Shown: positions 33,680 through 42,369 of the stretch, in pieces
How the letters are laid out: the number at the start of each line of letters is the position of its first letter
How positions within the stretch are numbered: the first letter of the stretch is position 1
Assembly (NCBI GenBank): GCA_003600225.1
Contig: QZFT01000040.1
Span: forward strand, 1 to 64,000
Reading direction: 5' to 3'
DNA from: Pseudonocardiaceae bacterium YIM PH 21723
Lineage (GTDB): Bacteria; Actinomycetota; Actinomycetes; Mycobacteriales; Pseudonocardiaceae
Length of the DNA: 64,000 nt
Program-made: the position numbers and the translations under genes
The notes under the pieces: generated by a model
Told to the model about the DNA's origin: nothing
What the model saw: only the letters and a program-made list of their open reading frames with translations
The model's database searches: none

Positions 33680-34546
33680 CTACGACAACTGCTCCTTGTC
33701 GGCGATCTCCGACCAGAACTCGCGCAGTGACTGGTAGAGCTCCACCGCCAGCTCCGGTTCCCCGGCACGCAGCGCGGCCATCGCCGACTGGACGTCCTCG
33801 GCCGTGGTGTCGCCGATCAGCGTCTCGTCGTCCATCAGACCGGCTAGGCCGCCGTAGTCCAGCTCCACCGCGGAATGCGGGTGGAAGTGGCCGAGCCAGC
33901 GCTCGGTGTCCCGCAGTACGCGGGTCGGGCCGTCCGGGCCGAGGGCCTCGCTGGCCACCTCGTACGCGGCGGCGATGCGGCGGCGGGCGTCGTCCATGGC
34001 GACCCGCCAGCACACGCGGCGCCGGCCGGCGTCCACCTCGATCACCCGCATGCCGGGGTCCACGAGCACGAACCAGGGCAGCGGCACGGTCCAGGTCGAG
34101 GAGACCACGTGCACCGCCGCACCGCGCTGCTCGGCCATCACGGCCGACGCGCGGGCGCGCATGGACTCCTCGGGGGCGGGCAACGCCGCGAGCCGGACCA
34201 CCTTGGGCGCGGTGGTGATGAAACTGACCAGGCCGGCGGCTATCCGGGGCCGCACATCCAATGGGCAGACCAGCGGCCCGGGGCCGACCTGATTACGACG
34301 CTTGCCCGGGATCTCATCCGCGGACAGGGTGAGCACATCGAGGGGACGATCGGTTCGATCGTTGGGCAGCAATCGCGGCCCAACACTCAGCTGGGAACGC
34401 AACCAGAGCTCGCGCTCCCGCTTCCCCACCTCTGCCGGTTCCAGCGGACCGGCCTCGATGGCCTGCCACAGACGCCGCTGCATCGGCTCGCCGAAGGCGG
34501 ACAGTGGCTCGTACACCCGCAAGTAGGCGACGAACGGACCTGACAC
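33680..34546 (-). CDS. conserved hypothetical protein, 288 residues
   Basis: From GTG 34546 the product begins VSGPFVAYLRVYEPLSAFGE, with no signal peptide or membrane helix. It has basic and aromatic central segments (TWTVPLPWFVLVDPGMRV, CWRVAMDDARRRIAAAYEVA) and an acidic C-terminus. There is no strong ribosome-binding site, so the message may be leaderless. It is divergent from DUF3073. I believe related proteins sit here in other Pseudonocardiaceae, but I do not recognise a domain. Confidence 0.75.
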   Translation of the reverse strand: MSGPFVAYLRVYEPLSAFGEPMQRRLWQAIEAGPLEPAEVGKRERELWLRSQLSVGPRLLPNDRTDRPLDVLTLSADEIPGKRRNQVGPGPLVCPLDVRPRIAAGLVSFITTAPKVVRLAALPAPEESMRARASAVMAEQRGAAVHVVSSTWTVPLPWFVLVDPGMRVIEVDAGRRRVCWRVAMDDARRRIAAAYEVASEALGPDGPTRVLRDTERWLGHFHPHSAVELDYGGLAGLMDDETLIGDTTAEDVQSAMAALRAGEPELAVELYQSLREFWSEIADKEQLS

Positions 34547-34774
34547 ACCAGAAATGGTGCCATGCGCAGGGCCATCGTGGTGATGAATGTGTCCTGACAC
34601 CCGCTTCCCGACCGGACGGATTTCGTAACCGAGGTCAGTATCACCTCGCGAACCGCCGCCTGCGCGTCGCCCGAATCGGGGTGGGCACGGTACGGTAGGG
34701 CCCAGGAACAATGTCGAGACTCACGGGGCCGCCTTTCCCCTGGCCGCCCCGTACGTGTGCGAGGGGGTCGAGCC

Positions 34775-34981
34775 ATGGGCCGCGGCCGGGCAAAGGCCAA
34801 GCAGACGAAGGTGGCGAGAGAGCTCAAGTACAGCTCCCCCACCACGGACTTCACGGCTCTGCAGCGCGAGCTATCAGTCGTTGAGGAACGTGAGGCCGCC
34901 GAAGCGCGGGCTCGTGAGGCCGCCGATTCGCGGTCGAACGAGGACCGGGTGGACGAAGACCCATACGAGGACTACAGGTAG
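34775..34981 (+). CDS. DUF3073 protein
   Basis: The 68-residue basic-then-acidic protein begins MGRGRAKAKQTKVARELKYS, the hallmark of DUF3073 (Rv0810c), with GAGGGGG before the ATG. The C-terminal half is Glu/Arg/Asp-rich and probably disordered. Function is unknown. It converges with the purM-like gene across a terminator, the same arrangement as in mycobacteria. Confidence 0.92.
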   Translation: MGRGRAKAKQTKVARELKYSSPTTDFTALQRELSVVEEREAAEARAREAADSRSNEDRVDEDPYEDYR

Positions 34982-34993
34982 TCCTCGCGCAGA

Positions 34994-35032
34994 AAATTCC
35001 CCCGCACCCGGTTCCGGGCGACGGGGGAATTT
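34994..35032. terminator. bidirectional terminator between DUF3073 and purM-like genes
   Basis: AAATTCCCCCG pairs with CGGGGGAATTT across an inner loop. The A-rich and T-rich flanks suit termination in both directions. Confidence 0.8.
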
Positions 35033-35041
35033 CTGTTAGCC

Positions 35042-36070
35042 CTAGAACCTCGGGTGGTCGCCGACCAGCACGGCGCGATGTCCGGTTTCGGTCGCCTTGA
35101 CGATCTCGCCGGCCGCCCAGGCGGGCACGTGCCGGGCGGTCAGCAGCGCCAGCGCGCGGTCGACGTCGTCCCGGCTGACCACGGCGATCATGCCGATACC
35201 CATGTTCACCCGCTCTTCGAGGCGTTCCCGGCTGAGCTTGCCGCGCTGGCCGATCAACGCGAACAGCGGGCTCGGCGTCCAGGTACCGCGTTCCACCTGG
35301 GCGACCAGGCCGCCGGGGATCACCCTGGCCAGCGCCGACGCGATGCCGTCCTTGCCGATCTGCGCGAAGGCGCGCACCTCGGCCTCGGCCCGCAGCGCCA
35401 GGAGTTCCTTGGCGTAGATCCGGCTGGGCTCCAGGAGCTCCTCGCCGAGCGTGCGGCCGAACTCCTCGACGTGGCCCTCCAGGGGCATCCGGGCGATGTC
35501 CACCAGCACGTGGCGGACGAGTTCGTAGCCGGAGGTGTGCAGGCCGGTGGCGCCCATCGCCAGGATGACGTCGCCGGGGCGCACCAGGTCGGCGCCCCAC
35601 AGCTGCTCGCTCTCCTGGATGCCGACCGCGGTGGCGGACATGTCCAGCTCACCGCGGGACATGATCGAGGGCTGCTCGCACATCCCGCCACCCAGCAGCG
35701 GGCAGCCCGCCTGGGCCGCTCCCAGCTCGGTTCCGGTGCGCAGTTCGGTGAGCCACTCGGGCACCATCTTGCTGACGGTGATGTAGTCCTGCAGGAAGAG
35801 CGGTTCCGCTCCGGAGGCGACCAGGCCGTCCACCACGGCGGCGACCAGGTCGATACCGATGGTGCGGCGCAGATCCAGCTCGGCGGCGATCCCCAGTTTC
35901 GGGCCGACTCCGCCGGTCTTCGCGGCCAGCACCGGCTCGGTCCACCGGTCTGCTTTGAGCTTGAGGGTGTTGACCAGGCCAGAGGCGAATGGGGTGATAT
36001 CCAGAGCTGGACTCCATTCGGCCTTGTCCATCGACAGCGCAAAGTCCACAGACTGCGCGTGTGTCGTCAC
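35042..36070 (-). CDS. purM: PurM-like protein (AIR synthetase family) lacking signature residues
   Basis: GTG 36070 (AAGGGA upstream) gives 342 residues. The middle and C-terminal parts match actinobacterial PurM closely (IGIDLVAAVV, GAEPLFLQDY, GHVEEFGRTLGEELLEP, GTWTPSPLFALI, MIAVVSRDDVDRAL). Active-site signatures are altered. STDGVGTK reads KTGGVGPK, so Asp becomes Gly53 and Thr becomes Pro57. VDDLV reads VDGLV (Gly82). GGETAEHP reads GGGMCEQP (Gly129). HITGGGL reads QIGKDGI. The N-terminal AGVDI segment is absent. It sits in the canonical place 74 bases after purF, but may not catalyse FGAM to AIR. Confidence 0.85.
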   Translation of the reverse strand: MTTHAQSVDFALSMDKAEWSPALDITPFASGLVNTLKLKADRWTEPVLAAKTGGVGPKLGIAAELDLRRTIGIDLVAAVVDGLVASGAEPLFLQDYITVSKMVPEWLTELRTGTELGAAQAGCPLLGGGMCEQPSIMSRGELDMSATAVGIQESEQLWGADLVRPGDVILAMGATGLHTSGYELVRHVLVDIARMPLEGHVEEFGRTLGEELLEPSRIYAKELLALRAEAEVRAFAQIGKDGIASALARVIPGGLVAQVERGTWTPSPLFALIGQRGKLSRERLEERVNMGIGMIAVVSRDDVDRALALLTARHVPAWAAGEIVKATETGHRAVLVGDHPRF

Positions 36071-36144
36071 GACGACGATTCCCTTCATCAGGCCAGCGGT
36101 GACCGCTCCCCGAATTCAGCAATCGGCGAGATGGCTGGACAAGG

Positions 36145-37695
36145 CTACGGCCGCCTTACGGCGTCCTCCGCACCGTACCCGCTAGGGAGGACAGGTTCTG
36201 CTTGCCCGCTGACGCCCTTTTCCAAACCTTCGAGCAGGTGTTTACCGATCAAGGCGTCATCCGGCAGCGGGATGGGGTATTTCCCGTCGAAACAGGCGGC
36301 GCACAACCGTGACCTGGGCTGTTCGGTCGCGGCCACCAGCTTGTCCAAGGATACGTAGCCCAGCGAGTCGGCGCCGAGTGAGCGGCGGATGCCGTCCTGG
36401 TCGAGGCCGTTGGCGATCAGCTCCGCGCGGGTGGCGAAGTCGATGCCATAGAAGCACGGCCACTTCACCGGGGGTGAGGAGATCCGGACGTGGACTTCCA
36501 GTGCGCCGGCCTCACGCAGCATGCGCACCAGCGCGCGCTGGGTGTTGCCGCGCACGATGGAGTCGTCCACCACGACGAGGCGCTTGCCGCGGATGACGTC
36601 GCGCAGCGGGTTCAGCTTCAGCCGGATACCCAGCTGGCGGATGGTCTGCGAGGGCTGGATGAAGGTCCGGCCCACGTAGGAGTTCTTGACCAGGCCTTCG
36701 CCATAGGGGATACCGGAGGCCTGGGCGTAACCGATGGCCGACGGGGTACCGGAGGCGGGCACCGGGATGACCAGGTCTGCCTCGACCGGATGCTCCTCGG
36801 CCAGCTTGCGGCCGATCTCCACCCGGGTGGCGTGCACCGAACGGCCGGCGATGGTCATGTCCGGCCGGGCGATGTAGACGTACTCGAAGATGCAGCCCTT
36901 GGGATCCGGCGCGGCGAATCGCTGGCTGCGCAGGCCCTCGGCGTCGATGGCGATCAGCTCGCCGGGTTCGACCTCGCGGACGAAGGAGGCGCCGGTGATG
37001 TCCAGCGCGGCCGTCTCGGAGGCGACCACCCAGCCGCGCTCCAGCCTGCCGAGCACCAGCGGGCGGACACCGTGCGGGTCACGCGCGGCGTAGAGCGTGG
37101 TCTCGTCGTGGAAGACCAGCGAGAACGCGCCTTTCAGGGTGGGCAGCAGCGACATGGCCGCGCCCTCGATGCCCTGGTCCACCGACAGGTGCGAGAGCAG
37201 CTCACACGCCAGGTCGGAGTCGTTGGTGGCGCCGACGGCGCCGTTGTTCTTGCTCCGGGTCAGCTGGAGTTCCTGCACCCTGGCGAGCAGGTCGGCGGTG
37301 TTGACCAGGTTGCCGTTGTGCGCCATGGACAGGCTGGTGCCCACCGAGTTGGTGCGGAACGAGGGCTGCGCGTTCTCCCAGTTGCTGGAGCCGGTGGTCG
37401 AGTACCGGTTGTGCCCGATGGCCACGTGGCCACGCAGGCTGGACAGCACCTGCTCGTCGAAGACCTGGCTGACCAGTCCGAGGTCCTTGTAGACCACGAC
37501 CTGGCGACCGTCGCCCACCGAGATGCCCGCGGCTTCCTGGCCCCGGTGCTGCAGGGCGTACAGGCCGTAGAAGCTCAGCTTGGCGACTTCCTCGCCCGGA
37601 GCCCAGACACCGAATACACCACACTCCTCGTGGGGGCGGTCGTCGGTAGTGTCGTTCATGGACGGTGAGTCGCTGCTTGGCTGGTCGCAGACCAC
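36145..37695 (-). CDS. purF: amidophosphoribosyltransferase PurF
   Basis: This 516-residue enzyme makes phosphoribosylamine from PRPP and glutamine, the first purine step. The nucleophilic Cys is residue 25 (EECGVFGV) after a propeptide. The PRPP motif VVVDDSIVRGNT and Fe-S-type cysteines (GCIFEYVY, PCFYGIDF, RLCAACFDGK) are present. VIPVPASGTPSA has Ala where Glu is usual (PESGTP). GTG 37695, with GAGGGAG upstream, is preferred to ATG 37659. The purF-purM order is standard. Confidence 0.94.
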   Translation of the reverse strand: MVCDQPSSDSPSMNDTTDDRPHEECGVFGVWAPGEEVAKLSFYGLYALQHRGQEAAGISVGDGRQVVVYKDLGLVSQVFDEQVLSSLRGHVAIGHNRYSTTGSSNWENAQPSFRTNSVGTSLSMAHNGNLVNTADLLARVQELQLTRSKNNGAVGATNDSDLACELLSHLSVDQGIEGAAMSLLPTLKGAFSLVFHDETTLYAARDPHGVRPLVLGRLERGWVVASETAALDITGASFVREVEPGELIAIDAEGLRSQRFAAPDPKGCIFEYVYIARPDMTIAGRSVHATRVEIGRKLAEEHPVEADLVIPVPASGTPSAIGYAQASGIPYGEGLVKNSYVGRTFIQPSQTIRQLGIRLKLNPLRDVIRGKRLVVVDDSIVRGNTQRALVRMLREAGALEVHVRISSPPVKWPCFYGIDFATRAELIANGLDQDGIRRSLGADSLGYVSLDKLVAATEQPRSRLCAACFDGKYPIPLPDDALIGKHLLEGLEKGVSGQAEPVLPSGYGAEDAVRRP

Positions 37696-37785
37696 CGAGA
37701 ACTCCCTCGCATCGCCGGTCGGGCTATACATTGAAGTGTAAACGGCCTACGCACGTCCGAAACCCACGAGCGGTGTGACAGTCGA

Positions 37786-38625
37786 CTAACCGTTAACCGC
37801 GGTTTGGATCTTGTCCACTGACTCCTCGGGCCCGAGCGCACGTGCCCGGAGCTGGTCGAAGACCCAGACGTACTCCTCGGCCTCGACCGGCTTCTCCAGC
37901 AACTGGTGGCCGGTGAGGTTCTCCAGATAGATGCTCTGTTTGGGTCCGCCGTCGAAGTCCAACACGGTGAAACCGCCGACCAGGCCGGGGTGCGCGCCGA
38001 TACCGGCGGGCAGTACCTGGAGGGTCACCTGGGGGTAAGCGGCCAGTTCCGCGAGCCGGGCCAGCTGCGCGCGTTGCACCTCGCGGCCGCCGACGGTGCG
38101 GTGCAGCACGCTCTCGTCGATGACCGCCCAGAAGCTGAGCACGGGCAGTTCCTTGAACCGGCGCTGCCTGCGCAGCCGGGTCTCCACCAAGCGCTCGACC
38201 GCGTGGGGGCTGATGGCCATCCGGCGGGCGGTGCAGATCGCCCGTGCGTAGTCGGCGGTCTGCAGCAACTGGGGCACGGTGAACGGGTCGAACACCCGGA
38301 CACTGCGCGCCGCGGCCTCGAGGCCGACATAGCTGGGGCCGGTGCCCAGCACGTCGTTGTAGTCCTCCCACCAGCCGCGATCCTTCGCGGTGCGGGTCAG
38401 GTGCAGGACCTCGTCGATCTCGGGACCGTGTACGCCGTAGAAGGCGAGCATCCGCTCGACGTCCATCACCCGGACCGGCTGCCTGCCGGTTTCCACGCGG
38501 CTGATGGTCGCGGTGGAGCGTTCCAGGTGCTCGGCGACCTGTTCGATGCGCTTGCCGGCCGCCTCGCGGTAACCGCGCAACCGCAGGCCGAGTTCCTTGC
38601 GTCGCATCGTCGGGCTGGTGACCAC
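37786..38625 (-). CDS. helix-turn-helix regulator with DUF5753 domain
   Basis: The 279-residue protein has an XRE-type HTH at about 8-65 (LGLRLRGYREAAGKRIEQVA, STATISRVETGRQPV) and a DUF5753 domain over the rest (DPFTVPQLLQTADYARAI, VLPAGIGAHPGLVGGFTVLD). These regulators are numerous in Streptomyces and Pseudonocardiaceae and usually pair with a DUF397 protein, but none is adjacent here. GTG 38625 has AAAGGGGG upstream. Confidence 0.9.
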   Translation of the reverse strand: MVTSPTMRRKELGLRLRGYREAAGKRIEQVAEHLERSTATISRVETGRQPVRVMDVERMLAFYGVHGPEIDEVLHLTRTAKDRGWWEDYNDVLGTGPSYVGLEAAARSVRVFDPFTVPQLLQTADYARAICTARRMAISPHAVERLVETRLRRQRRFKELPVLSFWAVIDESVLHRTVGGREVQRAQLARLAELAAYPQVTLQVLPAGIGAHPGLVGGFTVLDFDGGPKQSIYLENLTGHQLLEKPVEAEEYVWVFDQLRARALGPEESVDKIQTAVNG

Positions 38626-38779
38626 GGCGGCCCCCTTTCTGGATCACCCCCAGCGTATCTGCTCGCCGTAAGTACAGTCGATCAACCCCCTGGGCGTTTC
38701 CGCAGGATGGATGGGCTAGAACCCGGGTGCCCACTCAGCCGGCGCTCCGATCATGACCGTCCACTGTGGACCTGTCGAC

Positions 38780-39163
38780 TCAGAGCCGGACTACGGGCAA
38801 CAGGGCCGAAATATCCGCCCGGGTCCCCGAGGCACGGACCGAACCGGAGTCCACCGCGTCCACCCAGGCGAGGTCGCCGGTCGCCAGCCGCAGCCACGTC
38901 AGCGGATCCATCTCGATCACATTCGGCGGCGTCCCCCGTGTATGTGTCGGGCCGGCCACGCACTGCACCGCGGCGAACGGCGGCACCCGCACCTCGACGG
39001 CCCGCCCAGGCGCGATCTGCTCCAGCGTGCGCAGGCTCAGCCGCACGGCGGCCGCCAGCTCGGCCCTGACTGGGCGCTCCCCGCCGCCGGAGATCCAGCC
39101 GGCCACGGCCGCCACCGCCGCGCGCGTTTCTACCGCATCACCCTGTTTACCCGCCACGACCAT
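38780..39163 (-). CDS. sterol-carrier-like protein (Rv0807 type)
   Basis: The 127-residue product matches the small SCP-like family next to purF in actinobacteria, with TRAAVAAVAGWI at the start, a RAELAAAVRLSLRTLEQIAPGRAVEVRVPP core, and DPLTWLRLATGDLAW (the SCP2-type segment) near the end. ATG 39163 is assumed. A GTG at 39157 is possible, and the frame is open further upstream. Ligand is unknown. Confidence 0.75.
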   Translation of the reverse strand: MVVAGKQGDAVETRAAVAAVAGWISGGGERPVRAELAAAVRLSLRTLEQIAPGRAVEVRVPPFAAVQCVAGPTHTRGTPPNVIEMDPLTWLRLATGDLAWVDAVDSGSVRASGTRADISALLPVVRL

Positions 39164-39520
39164 GGAGGTTATCCACGGTGGCGGACAAAGTTCCCCCGGC
39201 TGCTGGACCGGCACACCTACCCGGGCGACGGCCGCCCCTACTCACTTGATCTTTATGACCCGCGCCTAGCTGCGTGTTCCACCGGGAAGCGGAATGCGCA
39301 ACCGGCCAATTCGGGCATTACGGATCGTGTCACTTTCCTCACCCCATTCAGCGAGTATCCAGGCGTGGACCTGCACAAATGCCACACAGAGGGTGATCGG
39401 CAGCCCGTTGCGCTGACAGCGAACGGCCGTATGTGACCTCAACTGGATGGACTAACCGAGAATGCGAGGTAGCTTTTGCCTGCAAGCACGTCGGAGCCAG
39501 TGAAAGGGCGGCCCAAGCCG
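39164..39520. other. divergent intergenic region
   Basis: About 350 bases between the leftward SCP-like gene and the rightward unknown gene. It should hold two promoters. No hairpin or small gene is convincing. Confidence 0.45.
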
Positions 39521-40501
39521 ATGACTGCGCAAGAGTCCTTGCACGAGGCGGCCGGCATGTCCGAGATCGCGGCCGCGACCCCCATGCAGAAGCCGCTGCA
39601 TCCCACCGTCGCGGACCTGCACCTGGGCAACGTCACCGTGCCCGCCCGATTCGAACCGCACCGTACCGCCGGCTTCTGCACCCGCATGCAGGACACGCAC
39701 GCCGAACGCGCCGATGAGATCAACGACGCCTACGGTCTGAACCGGATCTCCGGCTGGGACGTCGGCAGCGCCGTGTACCTGTTGCGCTTCTTCGCCTTCA
39801 ACTCGTTCCTCTACCAGGTGCCGATCGGCGGCAACTCGCGCACGGACGCGATGCAGCGTGGCACCGGCACCGTGTACCCGCCGCCGTTCCGCGGCGATGG
39901 CTACGCGCCGGACAGCACGCACCAGATCCCTGAGTACTACATGCGGTTCACCGAGCTGCCCGCCGGAACCGAGATGTGGAAGATCCAGCCCAACGGCGCC
40001 GAGGAGCGGGTCGGCCGGTACGCGAACCGGCAGATCGGCTGGGCCCCGATGGGCGGCATCGAATTCGGCCCCGCCCGCTGGTGGGGTTTCCCGGCTCCGC
40101 TGCGCCCCACGGTCCGGCGCGGCCTCACCGCGTTCCACCAGGGTCAGGACTTCGACGCCGACTTCGGCCCGAAGCCGAACGAGGTGACGCTGCACCCGCT
40201 GCCCGGTGCGACGGCGCCGGAGGACTTCACCGCCCAGATCGGCGCCAAGTTCAAGGTGGTGTCCACCGACCAGCTGGACGGCATGCGCTACCTGCGTCAA
40301 CTGTGCACCTGGCGCGGCCAGCTGTTCGAGATGGTGGACGCCAATCAGCAGAGCGTGGTGCTGAACTACCTCGGCGAGAACTCCGAGATCGCCAAGGAGA
40401 TCGGGCTGTCCGAGGTGGACTACCGCCAATGGCGCGCGATCGCACCGCGCAGCGAGCTCCAGGACATCCGCCAGGAAGCCACCGACCTGCTGCACTACTG
40501 A
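39521..40501 (+). CDS. protein of unknown function, 326 residues
   Basis: From ATG 39521 (a TTG at 39476 is also possible) the protein is soluble, with no signal or membrane segment. It is rich in aromatic and Gly-Pro turns: RISGWDVGSAVYLLRFFAF, YPPPFRGDGYAPDSTHQ, GPARWWGFPAPLRP, ending QDIRQEATDLLHY. The composition and long ordered segments suggest an enzyme or binding protein. I recognise no family. It stands alone, divergent from the SCP-like gene and convergent with the GGDEF-EAL gene. Confidence 0.8.
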   Translation: MTAQESLHEAAGMSEIAAATPMQKPLHPTVADLHLGNVTVPARFEPHRTAGFCTRMQDTHAERADEINDAYGLNRISGWDVGSAVYLLRFFAFNSFLYQVPIGGNSRTDAMQRGTGTVYPPPFRGDGYAPDSTHQIPEYYMRFTELPAGTEMWKIQPNGAEERVGRYANRQIGWAPMGGIEFGPARWWGFPAPLRPTVRRGLTAFHQGQDFDADFGPKPNEVTLHPLPGATAPEDFTAQIGAKFKVVSTDQLDGMRYLRQLCTWRGQLFEMVDANQQSVVLNYLGENSEIAKEIGLSEVDYRQWRAIAPRSELQDIRQEATDLLHY

Positions 40502-40517
40502 GCAGACCAATCCCCAT

Positions 40518-40599
40518 CTCTCCAACGCCCCCTGAATGGGAGCATGGCCACCATGCTCCCATCAGATGGGTGTAAAGCGCCCATGTGAGCGTTGGAGAG
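40518..40599. repeat. nested palindrome (three-way-junction type) between converging genes
   Basis: Outer arms CTCTCCAACGC (40518-40528) and GCGTTGGAGAG (40589-40599) enclose two inner hairpins: TGGGAGCATGG/CCATGCTCCCA (40537-40561) and ATGGGT/GCCCAT (about 40566-40584). The inner CCTGAATG..AGCATGG segment is shared with 44135-44190. Confidence 0.8.
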
Positions 40600-40614
40600 C
40601 TAGACCAATAGGGA

Positions 40615-42369
40615 TCAGACAGCCGCGGCCAGTAGGCAGTCGAGGTTCTCCGGCGGCCCGGGCTTGGCGAAGTACCAACCCTGACCGAGGTCGCAGCCGA
40701 TGTCGCTCAGCCTGGCCGCCTCGGCGGGGGTCTCCACGCCCTCCGCGGTGACGGTGAGCTTCAGCCCGTGGGCCAGCGCGACCAGCGCGGACACGATCCG
40801 CTCGTCGACCTGGTTGGAGCCGTTGACCCGCAGCCCGGCCATGAACGAACCGGCGATCTTCAGCTCGTGTACGGGCAGGTCCCGCAGGTAGGCCAGGTTC
40901 GAGTAGCCGGTGCCGAAGTCGTCGATGGCGATCCGCACGCCCATCTCGGACAGCGCGCGCAGCGCGTTCAGCGGCTGCTGGGCCGTACCCATGATGGCGC
41001 TCTCGGTGAGCTCCAGCTGCAGCTGGGCGGGCTCCAGGCCGGAGGACTCCAGCGCGAAGGCGACGTCGGACACCAGGTTCGGGTCCCACAGCTGCCGCAC
41101 GGCCAGGTTCACGCTGACGAACGGTCCGGCGGTGCCGTACTTGTCCTGCCAGCTCTTCGCCTGGTTGCACGCCTGCTGCAACACCCAGCGACCCAGCGGC
41201 ACGATCAGCCCGGTCTCCTCGGCGAGTCCGATGAACCGGTCCGGGGAGAGCTTGCCCATCTCCGGGTGCATCCAGCGCACCAGCGCCTCGGCGCCGACGA
41301 CGGTCTTGTCGGACAGCCGTACGAGGGGCTGGTACTCGACGTAGAACTCGTTGCGCTCCAACGCGGTCAGCATCGAGGCGACCAGCGTGTAGCGGCTGAC
41401 CTCGCGGGCGTTGTGCTCCTCGTCGTAGGTGGCCCAGCGGCCGCGGCCCTCGCTCTTGGCGCGGTACAGCGTGATGTCCGCGTCCCGCATGAGCTCCACC
41501 GCGGTACCCGCGAGGATCGGGCGTTCGACGATGCCCATGCTGACCGAGATGGCCAGCTCGTGCCCGTCGAAGGACAGCGGGGTGATCAGCTCGGCCAGGA
41601 TCTTCTCGGCCAGCGACACCAGCGAGTCGCCGAGGCGCTGGTCGGACACGGTGAGGATGGCGAACTCGTCGCCACCGATCCGGGCCAGCTGCGCGGGCAG
41701 GTCGCCCATGCACTCGGCCAGCCGGCCGGCCACGGCGCCGAGCAGCCGCTCGCCGACCTTGTGCCCGAGGCTGTTGTTGATCACCTTGAAGGCGTCGATG
41801 TCCAGGTGGACCAGGCCGACCCGCAGATCGGGGTCGATGCTGCTGAAAACCTCGTCCAGCCGTCGCAGGAATCCGTCGCGATCTAACACGTCAAGTCCAC
41901 TGTGGTCGGTGTCCAGCACCGGACGCCGGCCGACCCCGGCCAGCTGCATCCGGGCATCCAGCACGGCCTGCCGGATCTCCTCGTGTTCACGCAGGGTGCG
42001 GTCGCGCAGCGCGCCGACGAAACCGTTGGCGACGCCCGCCTGGAGCTCGACGATCCTGGTGCGCAGCACCTCGTCGCTGACCAGGCCGAGCAGTTCGATG
42101 GCGTCCTGGCCGAGCAGACCGATGGTCTTGCTCAGCGTGGCCGGGGTGGTGAAGTTGGCCTCGACGAGCGCGGCGCCCACCTCGGCGGCGGGAGCGGCGC
42201 AGAACGGTTCACCGAGCAGGGCGGCGGCCAGCTTGTGGGTCAGGCGGCCCAGGAACTCCTCGATCTCCTCGCGGCTCATCGCCACGTAGGAGGTGCTCGC
42301 GATGGCCTTGGACCACGCGCGGGTGAACCACTTCTCGCCGGGCTTGCGGCTCTGTCCGACGGCGCCCAT
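40615..42369 (-). CDS. GGDEF-EAL cyclic-di-GMP turnover protein
   Basis: The 584-residue soluble protein has an N-terminal helical sensory region (about 1-150), a GGDEF domain with intact GGDEF (232-236) and no RxxD inhibitory site, and an EAL domain with AEALVRW (EAL 361-363). The EAL domain keeps SVNLAVRQL, ELTESA, IDDFGTGYS, Lys in ELKIAGSF, TAEGVET and LGQGWYF. The residue after LKI is Ala where Asp is usual. It may both make and hydrolyse c-di-GMP. ATG 42369 overlaps the methyltransferase stop (TGATG). Confidence 0.92.
   Translation of the reverse strand: MGAVGQSRKPGEKWFTRAWSKAIASTSYVAMSREEIEEFLGRLTHKLAAALLGEPFCAAPAAEVGAALVEANFTTPATLSKTIGLLGQDAIELLGLVSDEVLRTRIVELQAGVANGFVGALRDRTLREHEEIRQAVLDARMQLAGVGRRPVLDTDHSGLDVLDRDGFLRRLDEVFSSIDPDLRVGLVHLDIDAFKVINNSLGHKVGERLLGAVAGRLAECMGDLPAQLARIGGDEFAILTVSDQRLGDSLVSLAEKILAELITPLSFDGHELAISVSMGIVERPILAGTAVELMRDADITLYRAKSEGRGRWATYDEEHNAREVSRYTLVASMLTALERNEFYVEYQPLVRLSDKTVVGAEALVRWMHPEMGKLSPDRFIGLAEETGLIVPLGRWVLQQACNQAKSWQDKYGTAGPFVSVNLAVRQLWDPNLVSDVAFALESSGLEPAQLQLELTESAIMGTAQQPLNALRALSEMGVRIAIDDFGTGYSNLAYLRDLPVHELKIAGSFMAGLRVNGSNQVDERIVSALVALAHGLKLTVTAEGVETPAEAARLSDIGCDLGQGWYFAKPGPPENLDCLLAAAV

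Noticed and set aside
33680..33790. Inverted-repeat arm considered as part of the 288-residue hypothetical gene
   Set aside because: The gene's stop at 33680 lies just outside the arm, which ends at about 33670.
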